Position numbers and translations under genes: made by a program. This document shows, one piece after another, positions 53,241-63,574 of a stretch of 64,000 nucleotides of DNA. How positions within the stretch are numbered: position 1 is the stretch's first letter; every line of letters starts with the position of its first letter. The stretch lies in NCBI GenBank assembly GCA_023634235.1, contig JAMKCF010000003.1:25328742-25392741 (forward strand), written 5' to 3'. The stretch comes from Pisaster brevispinus (Eukaryota; Echinodermata; Asteroidea; Forcipulatida; Asteriidae). The notes beneath the pieces are model-generated. The model was not told the origin of the DNA and ran no database searches. It saw only the letters and a program-made list of their open reading frames with translations.

Positions 53241-53502
53241 TCAAAATTTGACAAGACAGGTGACTGTTTCTGAAACAGTCGGTAACACGTGTAACAATCC
53301 GTTTCAGAAACGAAGAAAATCTAAGGTTTAAATTTGTAAAAAAATCGTTTACACAACCGCGCATGTGAACAAAAACAATACGTCTTCATCACAGCATTTT
53401 GACTTTGCGCAAGCACCCCGCAAAAAAAAATCCCCAAATCAACAAAACAAAACAAAATAAAGAAGTTTTTTTTAAAAACATTATACAGTACAAATAATCC
53501 GT

Positions 53503-53653
53503 CGGTAATTTCATCTTTGAGAGGACAAGGCCATTTTCATTTTGCAAAGGGCACTTCCATTGGAAAATCTTGAAGTCTAGGGGAAACTTTGAAGGGGCAC
53601 CAAGGCCAAGACCAGAGGCAACAGAGACCATGGCCTCCGTTTAATTCCAGGCC
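53503..53653 (+). mobile_element. CAGGCCTGGAATT-family MITE
   Basis: TAATTTCATCTTTGAGAGGA .. GGCACTTCCATTGGAAAATC .. CAAGGCCAAGACCAGAGGC .. AATTCCAGGCCTG; the left terminal bases are lost. Confidence 0.8.
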
Positions 53654-53724
53654 TGCCTATTTAATATGACACACAGTATGGACCAGTGAAATGACAAGCT
53701 ACATGTAACTGGTCCAGCCGTCGA

Positions 53725-53885
53725 TTTCACCAAACTCTTCCTAACTTAGGATTAATCTTAGGACTTAAGACGAGTCCCAGCCTTGCACTGTAACATGTAA
53801 ACCTTAAGATTAATCCTAAGTTAGGACTAGTTACTCGTCCTAACTCGAGATAGGATTAATCCTAGCGTTTCGTGAAATCGGCTGC
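53725..53885. mobile_element. 161-bp fold-back element, AGGATTAATC motifs
   Basis: The ends GTCGATTTCACCAAACTC and GCGTTTCGTGAAATCGGC are imperfectly inverted. TTAGGATTAATCTTAGG, TTAAGATTAATCCTAAG and TAGGATTAATCCTAG inside pair with one another. Confidence 0.75.
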
Positions 53886-54067
53886 TGCTGTCTTAAACAG
53901 TTAAGGGCAAATCCTGACATGCTGTTCTGTTTAGCCCAAACTCCCTTGAGTCATGTTTTTTCCCCATTCTAAGAAAATCCAGCATCTTAATAGTAACTCA
54001 GCATCCAAACTGTTGGACTCTGATTATAGTGGTGCATGACCAGTCCCATGTAAAGCCTACATGTAAT

Positions 54068-54655
54068 TAAAGGGAATATATACCAATTGGTAATTACTCC
54101 AAAAATGAATTGCCATAAAAAAAACTGACTTGGTAAAGCACTTCAGCTGTTGATAATATATGTTGAGAAAGGAATTCCTTCAATGGAATGTGGTTAAAGA
54201 GAGAGGGATTCAAAGGGGTCCGCCCCGGTGTTCCTGGTTTGATCGGCTGCATATTGCGCCACAGCACCTTGTAAACCATTACAAGGTGCTATGTAAAGGA
54301 GTAGGTCTCATACTTCAAACGAAGCCCCTCATACCTTGCAGGAAACATGAATGTTAAGCGCTTAGAGGCTGGCCTGCAGTAGGCGCTATACAAATACAAT
54401 ATATTATTATTTATTAAAAACATTTCAATCTGAGAGACGTTTCTGCATGAAACGTTTCTCAGATTGTGTATTCCAATTACAGATTATTCTTCCTGCGTGG
54501 AAATGACCGCTCCAGATATTCAGCAATATCTCATAGACGCTACCTTCTTTTGAAATGAAATTATTACAGATAAGTTTTATTGTATAATGTCTGCATTTAT
54601 ATAGGATTAAAACAATCGAACGGTTCCACGAACTAAAGGTATGCTTTGCCCTTAA
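54068..54655 (+). mobile_element. GGTAATTACTCC-family element, complete, carrying a SINE
   Basis: AAAGGGAATATATACCAATT at the left and CTAAAGGTATGCTTTGCCCTT at the right form the inverted ends. 54215-54415 is a SINE insertion; without it the element is about 385 bp. Confidence 0.8.
54215..54415 (+). mobile_element. Leu/Ser-like SINE, 5'-truncated
   Basis: GGGGTCCGCCCCGGTGTTCC, GCATATTGCGCCACAGCACC, GTAAAGGAGTAGGTCTCATA, AGGCGCTATACAAATACAAT, ATTATTATTTATT tail. Truncation and an A+T-rich tail are as expected for reverse transcription from a LINE. Confidence 0.85.
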
Positions 54656-54900
54656 GGCCCAATTTCATGACTCTGCTTTCAAAAAGCAAAGAATTGGGGG
54701 CTTACAGAAGCAGAGAGTTCCGCGCTTACATGTACACCTTAAGCGTATGTGTCATAGGTTAGCAGGGCATTTTTGCTCGTGCACGTGCGTATTCCACATT
54801 TCTAGGCATTACACAGCTAATGCAGAAATCCGGCGCTTGGCCCGTAAGCATACACAATGTAGTATGGTGATTGCAAGCGCAGATTATGCGTTGACCGGTG
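54656..54900. mobile_element. GGGCCCAACTTCATGGCTC-family MITE, partial
   Basis: GGCCCAATTTCATGACTCTG, CATAGGTTAGCAGGGCATT, TAGGCATTACACAGCTAATG, GATTGCAAGCGCAGATTATG; the right end is lost. Confidence 0.7.
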
Positions 54901-55354
54901 TATTCCTCGGTCCAACAGAACCAAACAAAACGCACAGTTGACTTTTAAAAAAAAAGGCACTTTTTAAGGTTGCATGGCTTGATTTTTGCCGAAAGATTTT
55001 TTTTTAAAAGAATGTTTTTTATAAACAAATTTGGTCAGACGATGCTGTTTTAAAATGAAAATGTACAAAAACTTTTGCATATGCCACAGACAATGCGCTA
55101 AGTACATTTAGCATGCAAAATTTGTTTGTATGTATGGCTGATGGACATGAGATAATGTTGGATTCCCAACATAAATTAATTTTTAGATTTTAAGCACCTA
55201 CCACTTATCATTGGTAGATTTTTTCATGCAATCCCTTAAATCAAAGCTAATCTTTCTTGAATCTAAAAAAGAAAGAAGCTATTCAAAGTTTTCAGGTCAA
55301 ATGGACCGAAAAATTGAGCTTATATCCAAACGGACTGTCTTCGTTTTTTCCGTA

Positions 55355-55670
55355 GGAGGATGTCTTGATATTCCCAGATCTTGCATTCAGGCCGCTGACT
55401 GTGCTTCTTCTGTCTCTGCTCCTTCTGTCTCTGCTCCTCCTGTCTCTGTTCCTCGGCTTTGCAATAAACTTCCCACTCATTTTAGAAATTCAACTTGTCT
55501 CACTCCCCGCAAAAAGGGCCTCAAGACCCATCTTTTCTCTGCTCGCACGTAATCTGGGTTTCTGCAGTCTGCCTCCCCCCCTCTGTCTCTGTCTCCGTGT
55601 TTTTTTTTTTCTTCTTTCCTTTTTCCAGCGCTTTGCGTCCTCCGGTAAAAGACGCTTTATAAATGTCCTG

Positions 55671-55719
<49 letters not shown>

Positions 55720-55720
55720 G
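55355..55720 (+). mobile_element. LINE 3' end with ATT tail and a 15-bp internal tandem
   Basis: The frame from about 55368 ends PRLCNKLPTHFRNSTCL .. KKGLKTHLFS, the familiar C-terminal tail of LINE reverse-transcriptase ORFs (usually P-R-L-W-N-x-L-P). Before it, SVSAP-type repeats come from three 15-bp units (CTTCTGTCTCTGCTC) at 55405-55450. The 3' end is GACGCTTTATAAATGTCC followed by about fifteen ATT triplets (55674-55718). Confidence 0.85.
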
Positions 55721-57134
55721 CAACCTTAGGACAAACCACATATCGGTGCAGAGCATTGCGACCATCTTGTCCTCATGTGAACCCCCAAACTGAGTAGACG
55801 GTGAGCACACTCTGTCTTGAGTCCCGTGAAACACAGACGCGGATAGCATGCCCTCTCTAGAGTAATTGGCAAAGTGGAGAAGATCTGTCCAGCCTGGATT
55901 GGAAATCTTCCTGTGAATAATTAAATTCCGATACACAACAAAAAGCTCGTTAATTATTAAAAGACAGGGGATGTACGGCAGTGGGAATGTTGATGGGAAC
56001 TGCTGCTGTTATTTGTTATTTATTTATTTTATTAAAAAAAAATTCATACAACATCCAGCAGCGCAAGTAGTGCCAATTCAAGGATGGATGTTAGCGTGCT
56101 TAATGCACATGACGTCATTTGAGTAGGGCGGCCTCGGCTAGGGGTCGGAATACGGTAGCTCATTGGCTGATCCTGTGTGCCGCAAATACTTACATTAACT
56201 GCGCGTTTACCATTGTTTTGTCGTAGTTTTACCTCTAAGATGGTGGCTCGATGACGTCAATGCATAAGGTCTATTAAGATAAAGTTTGCCAGTAATAATG
56301 TTGCTACTCTCGTTGTAGAACAGTGGTAATACTGACAAAACTGCCGCTAGCTTGTGCTTACTGTCTTTGAATCAAGACAAGGTACAACAGTTGTAGTAAT
56401 ACTGACAAAACTTCAGCTAGTACTGTTGTGCATGAATACTGTCTTTAAATCAAGATAAAGTACACGATTGGTATTTGTACTTTTGACAAGACTGCTGCTA
56501 CAAGCCAAGGGGTTTCCCATAAGATTTTATTCGCTTGCCGGCCGGACGAGTCAACCAAAATTTTGAGTCCACCGCTTTTGTGAGCCCACATGCATGTATG
56601 CCAGGGAACGATTTCGTCAAGTAATTTTGAATAGCGGGGACACTGCATGCTACACCGAGGAGGAAATTATATTTTTTTTGAGTAGCAACTCACACATTTT
56701 GTGTAGCATTTTTCTATGCTATACATGCATGCATTTGGGCGACAGGGCGACCGTTAAATCCGAGCCCTGCAAGTATGCTCACTCAACCTTGCAAAGACCC
56801 ATTTAAATACTGACAATGTGAGCTTTAAAGAGAAGGCTTAATTCAGTGAGGTTTTTTTGTGCTGGCATGTTATTAGCTACAATGTTAGTTCAAAATCGAA
56901 ATAATTAAGAATAAGGCTCACACAACATTGTTCCTTGAAATATTGGTTCAAGGATTAGCTTTAAGACAACTCTCTACAACAGAATTTACCTTCGCTATAA
57001 TTTTGGTCTTTTCAACTTCAGGTCAGTAGCGTTTGCCTGTAATTGAGCCTACTTATTTATCATGTATTTGTTTACAACGTGATCGCTTGTTTATTTATTG
57101 CTACATAATGTGCTTACGAACTTGTGTACTGCAT
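55721..57134. other. intronic DNA, mostly unassigned
   Basis: 56100-56275 holds TGATGACGTCAATGCATAAG then GGTCTATTA, which recalls the right end of the TAGACCCC elements. ACTGTCTTTGAATCAAGA and ACTGTCTTTAAATCAAGA near 56360-56460 are a short local duplication. Confidence 0.4.
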
Positions 57135-57270
57135 GATTAGTTGGCCGCAAGGTTAATCCGGAGGTCGCAGGGTCAAGTCCCGCTAGCTCTAGTGCAAACA
57201 AAAATTATTTGAAAAATTAATTTACCCAGTCAGTTTTCCTTGTGGTTCATGACTTGATATTTGTTTTCTT
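57135..57270 (+). mobile_element. Asn-like SINE fragment abutting an exon
   Basis: GTTAATCCGGAGGTCGCAGG, GGTCAAGTCCCGCTAG, CAGTCAGTTTTCCTTGTGG match the SINE right of its head. It ends only a few bases before the acceptor of the ataxin-2 exon at 57278. Confidence 0.75.
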
Positions 57271-57277
57271 CATTCAG

Positions 57278-57334
57278 ATGTTCCACGGTGTTTACAGTGA
57301 CCAGTGCTTCACACATGTTGCTGCTATTCTGAAG
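57278..57334 (+). CDS. ATXN2: ataxin-2, coding exon 3 (Lsm domain start)
   Basis: A 57-bp exon between TTCTTCATTCAG and GTAGGT, phase 0 at both ends, encoding MFHGVYSDQCFTHVAAILK (about residues 35-53). GVY.....HV...L is the start of the ataxin-2 Lsm fold, matching the GVYANMRMVHILTS region of vertebrates. A SINE piece sits directly upstream. Confidence 0.9.
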
Positions 57335-57597
57335 GTAGGTTCTTCTTCTGGGGAAAAAACAAAAAAAACATGAATATTTCTCTCTCCCCGTATTTTCATT
57401 AGGCCCAACAAAAAAGAGTTTCCGTTTCCTGTAACCCGAGCAATCGATGAAAAACCTGCCGACCATAACATTTGTTTATCAACAATTTGAAAAGCTCCTT
57501 GACTGGCTAGCATGTTTCCTTACTACACCAGCAGAATGCAAGACTTAACTTAAATATTTTTTTCAAATCTGATTGCTTCAAATTGTCAGAATCCAAG
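57335..57597. other. intronic DNA, nothing recognised
   Basis: Short unassigned stretch between the exon and the next MITE. Confidence 0.4.
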
Positions 57598-57937
57598 GGT
57601 TCTCTCGCAAATGTTTTCAAAACTGGGGGCATTCTGGACCCAAATTTGGAAAATTTAGCCGACATGTTAGCGTGCTGGATTGAAACAAGGTCCTCAGAAT
57701 GTTTTTTTTTTTACTTGGTGTTTATCTTTGCGTTATCTTAGCTCTACTGTACAATCTGGGGCATTCTAAATGGTTTTATCTTTGTGATTTGTGTGAATTG
57801 ATCTGAAGTTTTAAAAAAAACACCAAAATGTGTATAATTTTTGTTTCCTTTTTTGGGGGGCTTTGTGTGCATCAGCGCACACTTCGTTGGCATTGACCCA
57901 ATATGCTTACTTGTGCACTGGGAGAACTCTGAATACC
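57598..57937 (+). mobile_element. CAGGGTTCTCCCC-family MITE
   Basis: AGGGTTCTCTCGCAAATG, GGCATTCTGGACCCAAAT, AACAAGGTCCTCAGAATG, CTCTACTGTACAATCTGG, CAATATGCTTACTTGTGC, GGGAGAACTCTG. Confidence 0.75.
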
Positions 57938-58034
57938 TTCAAAAAACCCAAACCACTTATTTAAAGGAAATTATTTCTTGGTGTGTGCACATGTGTAAAA
58001 TTTGTTTTCTTGGACTAGGATAAGATTGGTACAT

Positions 58035-58120
58035 ATGCCTGGCCCAGTGATAAGCAATTAGCTTACGCACGTCCCAAATGCCTGGCCCAGTCATAAGCAA
58101 TTAGCTTACGCACGTCCCAA
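58035..58120. repeat. tandem duplication, two 43-bp units
   Basis: ATGCCTGGCCCAGTGATAAG and ATGCCTGGCCCAGTCATAAG start units at 58035 and 58078. Each continues CAATTAGCTTACGCACGTCC. One mismatch. A related piece is at 20200-20236 on the minus strand and at 34442. Confidence 0.95.
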
Positions 58121-58469
58121 ATGCCCAAGATCTCTGGTAAAGGATTCGGGGTGACATCTCGAGTCCAAGCAACACCGGCAACCATCATGGGGGCGCTGAT
58201 TTTGAAGCAGTGCGGTACACAAAAAATTGTCCCTACACCTCTCGGCAAAGAGGACCATTTATTTCAGGGCCTCTGTCGTCCTAAATACCTCAAGTTAGAA
58301 GTCAACAACCCCCCCCCCCCAGGTCACAATTGGGCAAACATTTGACTCTGTATTCCTTTTATTGGGCTCTCAAATCAATGTCTAGAATTGGATATTTTGA
58401 GGGTCTACAAGTTATCAATAAGGCCAGGGATGTGATTTCTCTGTTTTTAACCGGAAATCCGATTTTTTT

Positions 58470-58574
58470 ACCCCCCCCCCAAAAAAAAAAAAGAAAAAAA
58501 AAGAAAAAAGAAAAGAAAAAAAAAGAATAATAATAAATAAAAATAAAAGATAAAGTCTTTTTTTTTTTTTTTAA
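58470..58574. repeat. C run, A-rich tract and T run
   Basis: Ten Cs, then AAAAAGAAAAA-type sequence for about 60 bases, then fourteen Ts. Another C run of about twelve is at 58309-58320. Confidence 0.95.
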
Positions 58575-59195
58575 GTACATAAAAAACATGAAGATAAAAA
58601 CCCAATAGAATGCCCCAGAGTGCAGATTAAGATTTTTAAAGCAAAAGATAAATGCATGTAAGTAGGCTTCGAGCTCGCAAGTGTTCGCCCTCGGAAGCTT
58701 TCACGCTTTGCGCTCACAGGTTTTTTTTTCAACAGCCTATCAAATCCCTGTCAGGCCGACGCTCTATTTTCTCCCTATTTAGTGGGGTGCACCCCTATTA
58801 ATATTTGGGCCTATTGTTCCAAATCCTTTAAAGGAGATAACTTCCTGAATAGGATTTGGGAGGATTAAGGAGTATTTGGAAGGATTATCGAGTATGCCAT
58901 GCCTGATATGTGGCGAGGGGTATCCCCACACCCCCCAAATGTTCCCATACTTTAACACACTCTTCTCACATACTCTAAGATTTTTTTAAAAATGTGTTTA
59001 CTTTTCTTCCTGCTAACTAGCTCTGCGTTTAAATCAAAAAGTGCACAATTGGTGGAAATTTTCTAGCTCCACTGCTATTATTGGACAATAACGTGTGTGG
59101 CCATTTTTAATTGTGAACATGGTGAAGTTTGACGCTAGAATTTAACAGATCTTTGCCTGGATGTAAAGTACCTCCAGCTTTTTGGAATAATAATA
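58575..59195. other. intronic DNA, nothing recognised
   Basis: GGAGGATTAAGGAGTATTTG and GGAAGGATTATCGAGTATGC at 58859-58895 are a small local duplication. Confidence 0.4.
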
Positions 59196-60300
59196 CAGGC
59201 ATGAGAATCTTCCGGATTTTTCCGGATTTCCGGATTTTTCACTTCAAAATATGTGGTCTCCGAGTTCAATGTGAATTTGATATAAAAATCGGGGGGTGAG
59301 TTGTTGGGGTATACATTTGGATCTCGCTAATCCCTCTTCTTGTAGAGTTTACTCATTACCTTTACACGCTTCTTCGTAACAAATTGCCGCCCGGCAGCGG
59401 CCGGCCCAATATGCGTTGATTTGTTTCTTCCATGTGCAGCGCGTTCAGTTGATATGTGTAGACTTCTTTCAGTCTTTCCCGATCCCCGCTTCATTCATGG
59501 TACGGTTTGACCGTACATGTTATGCAATTGTTTACTGTTGCAGCAAATGAACATGTGTGGAGACATTAAAAAGTCTACTGACAACAACTCGCAGTGTTTT
59601 GGATGCGCGCGCATCGTTAGACTTTTTTCACCAGTCGTCAGTACGCACCTTCATAGGCTTAAGTGCCGTTTCTTCGATACGTTTAATGTGTTTTACGGCT
59701 GGAGATATTTTTATGCGTTGAACTATGACCTGGAAGAAACTTCGAGACAAAATGGGTGCGAGTGTGCGACACACGTGTGGAGATTCGTTCTCGTTGACGT
59801 TTGACGTCTCACATTATTTTTCCAAAATGCTATGGTTTTTAAACTGTCGGGATCTTGGAGATACTAAAAGGTGTTTGAAGAACAAGTTTCAATGGCCAAA
59901 GGGGGAGAACACTTAACACAATTATTCACTATCACAGGTAAAAAGACCCCAAAATTTGTATAACAAAACTTTTGTCAAAACTATGACTGCTCCGTTCGTA
60001 ATCATTTATTTTCGTGAAGTAAGTTCCGAATATCATTTTATTTTGAGCCTTTTAAGACAAAGTACGCCTAGCATTGTTATGATTTCATCGTTTTTACAAG
60101 TATTTTCCTCCTATTAATATATCCTCGATCCTACACATGGTCCCTAATGCAGAGGGGCTCACTGAGTGCGACGCTGACGCCTGGGTAAAGTTGCCCAAAT
60201 TCCGGACACGCAAAAATTCCGCATTTGCCCAAAATCCGGACATGCAATTTGTAGCGTTAAATTTTTCCGGATTTTTTATCATCGTATATTCTCATGCCTG
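59196..60300. mobile_element. 1.1-kb element, CAGGCATGAGAAT ends, CCGGATTTT arrays
   Basis: CAGGCATGAGAATCTTCCGG at the left and ATATTCTCATGCCTG at the right. TCCGGATTT words repeat just inside the left end (59208-59240) and, mostly inverted, in the last 110 bases. ATAATA flanks both sides. The CpG-richer middle has a 95-codon open frame (59517-59804) with no recognised domain. It is probably a non-autonomous relative of the CAGGCATGCAACT element at 49119. Confidence 0.8.
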
Positions 60301-60735
60301 ATAATAGTTCTTATAATAATACAGAGCATTTATACGTATGGCGCTCTACAAAGAACACAGCGCCTCACAACGAAACGGTGTAACCGACCGTTTCAGAAAA
60401 AAATGGAGTTAAAAAAAATTGGTTTGCAGACGACCGAGCACGATGTTCACTGCCATCGAACGGATTTTCGTCGGGGATGAATTACATAATGGAAACTTAC
60501 TTGTAGGGGAAATTGTATCCAGTGAAATAAACAATCTTTGTCATTCAAGTGTGTGTCCGTGTTTCTTTATCAATAAAGTGCATTTTTAAGCCGCCGCACT
60601 GGCATACTGCACAGGCTTGGCGCAACCGCAACAAGAAAGCTGACATGATGCAACACGTGACCTGACAGGTGACCGACACCAAACCTGATTACTCGACAGT
60701 GTTGATTGGATAAGAGTGGTTACAGTACATGAGCA
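60301..60735. other. intronic DNA with a retroelement-like tail
   Basis: TATAATAATACAGAGC followed by TACGTATGGCGCTC at 60312-60346 resembles an inverted SINE/LINE tail. Otherwise unassigned. Confidence 0.4.
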
Positions 60736-60810
60736 GTGATAGGTCTAGAAGCAGCCAGCGGTGATAGGTCCAGAAGCAGCCAGCGGTGATAGGTCAAGAA
60801 GCAGCCAGCG
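60736..60810. repeat. perfect 25-bp tandem repeat, three units
   Basis: Units at 60736, 60761 and 60786: GTGATAGGTC, one variable base, then AGAAGCAGCCAGCG. The variable base is T, C and A in turn; every other position is identical. Confidence 0.97.
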
Positions 60811-61295
60811 TGCACTCTCCCACCGTTTTACCCTGTTATGTTATGTATAATATTTCTAAATCCGCTTCCTTTGTGGAAGCCGCCTTTATCTAGCTAAGAA
60901 AGTTGAACGCTGTCATTTATCTACTCAAAGAAAGTTCAGTGTCGGCTAGTTTTCTTTGATGGTGAACCTGCTATTGAACGCGCGCACTCTCAATGGGCCA
61001 AACCTGTCCAAGATTTTCTTAAGACTTATCTTGCCTCTATTGTCTGCCACTTACCAGGGTCCCCTCTGTGGTTATTTTCGTAGACAAAACATGAAGACGA
61101 AGACTATTATTCGCGGCGCACCTCGAAGATCTTTCATGTTTACGCTCACGCTCGACAAAAAAAATAAATAAGAACTGACAGGAGAATAGAAGATCGCGAC
61201 TTGCGGTCTAAAATATTTACGGATTTACTAATTTCAACAAAGCACCATTTTTGGAACTGGTTTTATGGTTACCCGAACCGAAAAAACGTAAACGT
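60811..61295. other. intronic DNA, nothing recognised
   Basis: A 71-codon open frame at 60956-61171 has no recognised motif. Confidence 0.4.
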
Positions 61296-62700
61296 TAAGC
61301 CTGTGACGGTTAAACGTTTAAACGTTTAAACGTTTACAAAATCACTATCCGTTTAGTAAATTACTAACCGTTTAAACGAAACGAAAAATGAAAAATAAGC
61401 CTTTCGTTTTCGCTGCCTTATCGATGTATTTTTCTGCTTGAAACAATTTAGTTTAATTGAAATTGCCCGACAACTACTGTTGAATGGCCCGATACTTTTT
61501 ATCTCCGGACCCTGACACTATCAAAGGAGAATAATTGACATCCATTTCGGTACAAACAACCTTATTGTAAAACTACTACAACTAATTCAAACCTACAATT
61601 TTGTTATACATTTTGCTTTTTGCGCCGCGCCGAAAACATACACACAGGATGCCGCACAGTGTGGGGTTATATTATTTTTAGAAAGCCGGTAATGCGTTAT
61701 CAAAAAACGTTTAAAAAAAATGCATTTTTGGACGATCTTATCCCCTAATTTCTGCCCTAAATAATACTTTTTCCATCAGCAACCATTTTCATGGATTCGT
61801 GATTAAGGATCGGTTGTTTAGAACTTCGTTTGCAATAAAATCATCGAGATTCAACGACTGGTCGGCAACGCAAATTGAGAAAATTCTATGAACTTTGCCA
61901 CGCATCGCCCTCTATCGGGTAAAGTTGTTGTTGTTTGAATAGCCTTATCCATGGCTGTATATATTGTACCAATCTGCAGGCGTGCGGCACACTGTGCGGC
62001 AATTCTTTACTCGGCCCGTGAACGTGTACTGCGTTGGAGACTAGCCAAGCTCTCTTATGAATATGGTAATTACAACAGCCATCAACGGCCAATCACAGCT
62101 TGCGGAATGTTGGATAGCTTGGACTTTGGACCCTGCTGTTGTGGACCGTGCGTTGTGGGGCCCGAGCCGATGCACGTGCGGTGGATACTCGGCAGTCAGA
62201 ACCATGTGTATCGTGTTTTAATGTCTGTAATACGATCGCAATTCCAATGCTGGGTTTTGGAATTCAGGCATGACTCGTCGGCTGGCTCGTTAGATCGTAT
62301 TAAGTGCAGGCGAAAAACAGTTTGTGTGTAAAGGAAGCTTATACCAGTATTCGGCGCTGCCGTCGAAATTGCTTTCGTTCCGTGATTTGTCATTTTTTCG
62401 GCAGGGCGGCCAATTATTTTTAGCAGGGCAGCCAATTCTTTGGCAGGGCGGCCTTAAACTTTGGGAGGGCGGCCGTTAATAGTCAAAACATTGGGACTTC
62501 TTTGTACCATGGAGGATTGTCTTTGGTGTTCGTGTATTTTAGAACATTGACTTGCCGCTGACAAACGTTTAAACGGTTAACCGTTTAGAAAAGTTTCGTT
62601 TAAACGGATAGTAAATTAAACGTAGGGTCACAGGCTTAGTAAACGTGTAACCGAATAATCGGTTGGTTAACCGTGTAACCGTGTAACCGTCACAGGCTTA
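61296..62700. mobile_element. 1.4-kb element, TAAGCCTGTGACGGTTA ends, AAACGTTT arrays
   Basis: TAAGCCTGTGACGGTTAAAC starts it and GTAACCGTCACAGGCTTA ends it. TTAAACG / CGTTTAA words fill 61310-61380 and 62560-62600. A second internal end (GGGTCACAGGCTTA) lies at 62625-62638, so this may be two related elements overlapping. The middle has unremarkable open frames and short GGCAGGGCGGCC repeats at 62400-62475. No transposase. Confidence 0.75.
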
Positions 62701-62837
62701 CTCACAACCAACAACTGAATTTAAAAAAAAAAGAAGTGAAGAAAAATACATTAGAACAAGATCCCAGGAATGATTTGTTAGTTTTCAATGGAAAACCGAA
62801 TTGGATGTGATTTTAAATATTTTTTTTGACTTGACAG

Positions 62838-62909
62838 GGATGCACCGTCTTACTCCAGGTGAAGTCTGGCACGATCTACGAAGGGATCTTAACTACTGTC
62901 TCATCACAG
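62838..62909 (+). CDS. ATXN2: ataxin-2, coding exon 4 (Lsm domain core)
   Basis: A 72-bp exon between CTTGACAG and GTCAGT, phase 0 on both sides, encoding GCTVLLQVKSGTIYEGILTT.. (about residues 54-77). The V.VK.G..YEG.... pattern is the ataxin-2 Lsm Sm1 motif, compare EVQVKNGGIYEGVF in vertebrates. Ataxin-2 binds mRNA 3' UTRs and poly(A)-binding protein in the cytoplasm and in stress granules. Confidence 0.95.
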
Positions 62910-63154
62910 GTCAGTAGGTCAAAGGGCACAGGTCAAAGCCACCTGAGGTCATTCATAGTTGATTGATCTTCAGTGCTTTTTAAAATGTATTTTTCGGATG
63001 TGGAATTCCGGAGTGGGTAGGAAATACTTACTTAACAAATTTATGTTCAGAAAAAAAAATTGCAAAAAAAAAAAAACCCCAGCAGGAAAATGTTTTCCAA
63101 GCAGCTGACATGTACATGACATGGTGCATGTAGTTTGACTGGGAACCTTTTCTA
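62910..63154. other. intron before the last exon, nothing recognised
   Basis: Part of a 665-bp intron. A run at 63066-63078. Confidence 0.4.
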
Positions 63155-63495
63155 ATGAGCTGAAGTGGTTTGTGTTCAGCTATTATTCTTGTACCTTAGC
63201 AGCTCAAAACTTTTGCTTTGCACTGAAAAATTGTGCTTACCCAGAAGTAGTGGGTTACCAGCCAAACTACTCTAATGTGTATTGTTTATAACTGGTTCCG
63301 TGCTTGTTTAATCTTAGCAGACAAGTTGGCTTAGCATCATTTCCTGCTTAACAGCTTTATGAAATAGAGTCTTGGGCCCAGTTTCATGGCGCTGCTTACT
63401 GCAGAATTCTATGCTTACGGCTACCTGAAAGCATGTGGTACTTTTGGCCGTAAGTGCAGAATCCCGAGGCAAGCAGGGCCATGACATTGGTCACT
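63155..63495. repeat. GGGCCCAATTTCAT MITE piece and GGGCCCAACTTCATGGCTC MITE piece
   Basis: 63155-63372 shows GTTACCAGCCAAACTACTC, TCTTAGCAGACAAGTTGGC and AACAGCTTTATGAAATAG. 63373-63495 shows GGGCCCAGTTTCATGGCGCT, CTTACTGCAGAATTCTATGC and CAAGCAGGGCCATGACATTG. Confidence 0.7.
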
Positions 63496-63574
63496 GAATT
63501 CCCATAAGCAGTGGGAAGTGAAGTAATGAAAAAAATCATTTGTGTTGTGTTTTTTCTTTTCGTTTTGCCAACAG

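Noticed and set aside
55490..55936. 148-codon minus-strand frame
   Set aside because: It is antisense to the LINE tail and runs through the ATT microsatellite as poly-Ile.
59517..59804. 95-codon frame as a transposase of the 1.1-kb element
   Set aside because: No DDE/D, BED or hATC motif is visible, and the frame is short.
61951..62331. 126-codon frame in the 1.4-kb element as a gene
   Set aside because: Cys/Arg-rich translation with no recognised motif; likely chance in CpG-richer DNA.
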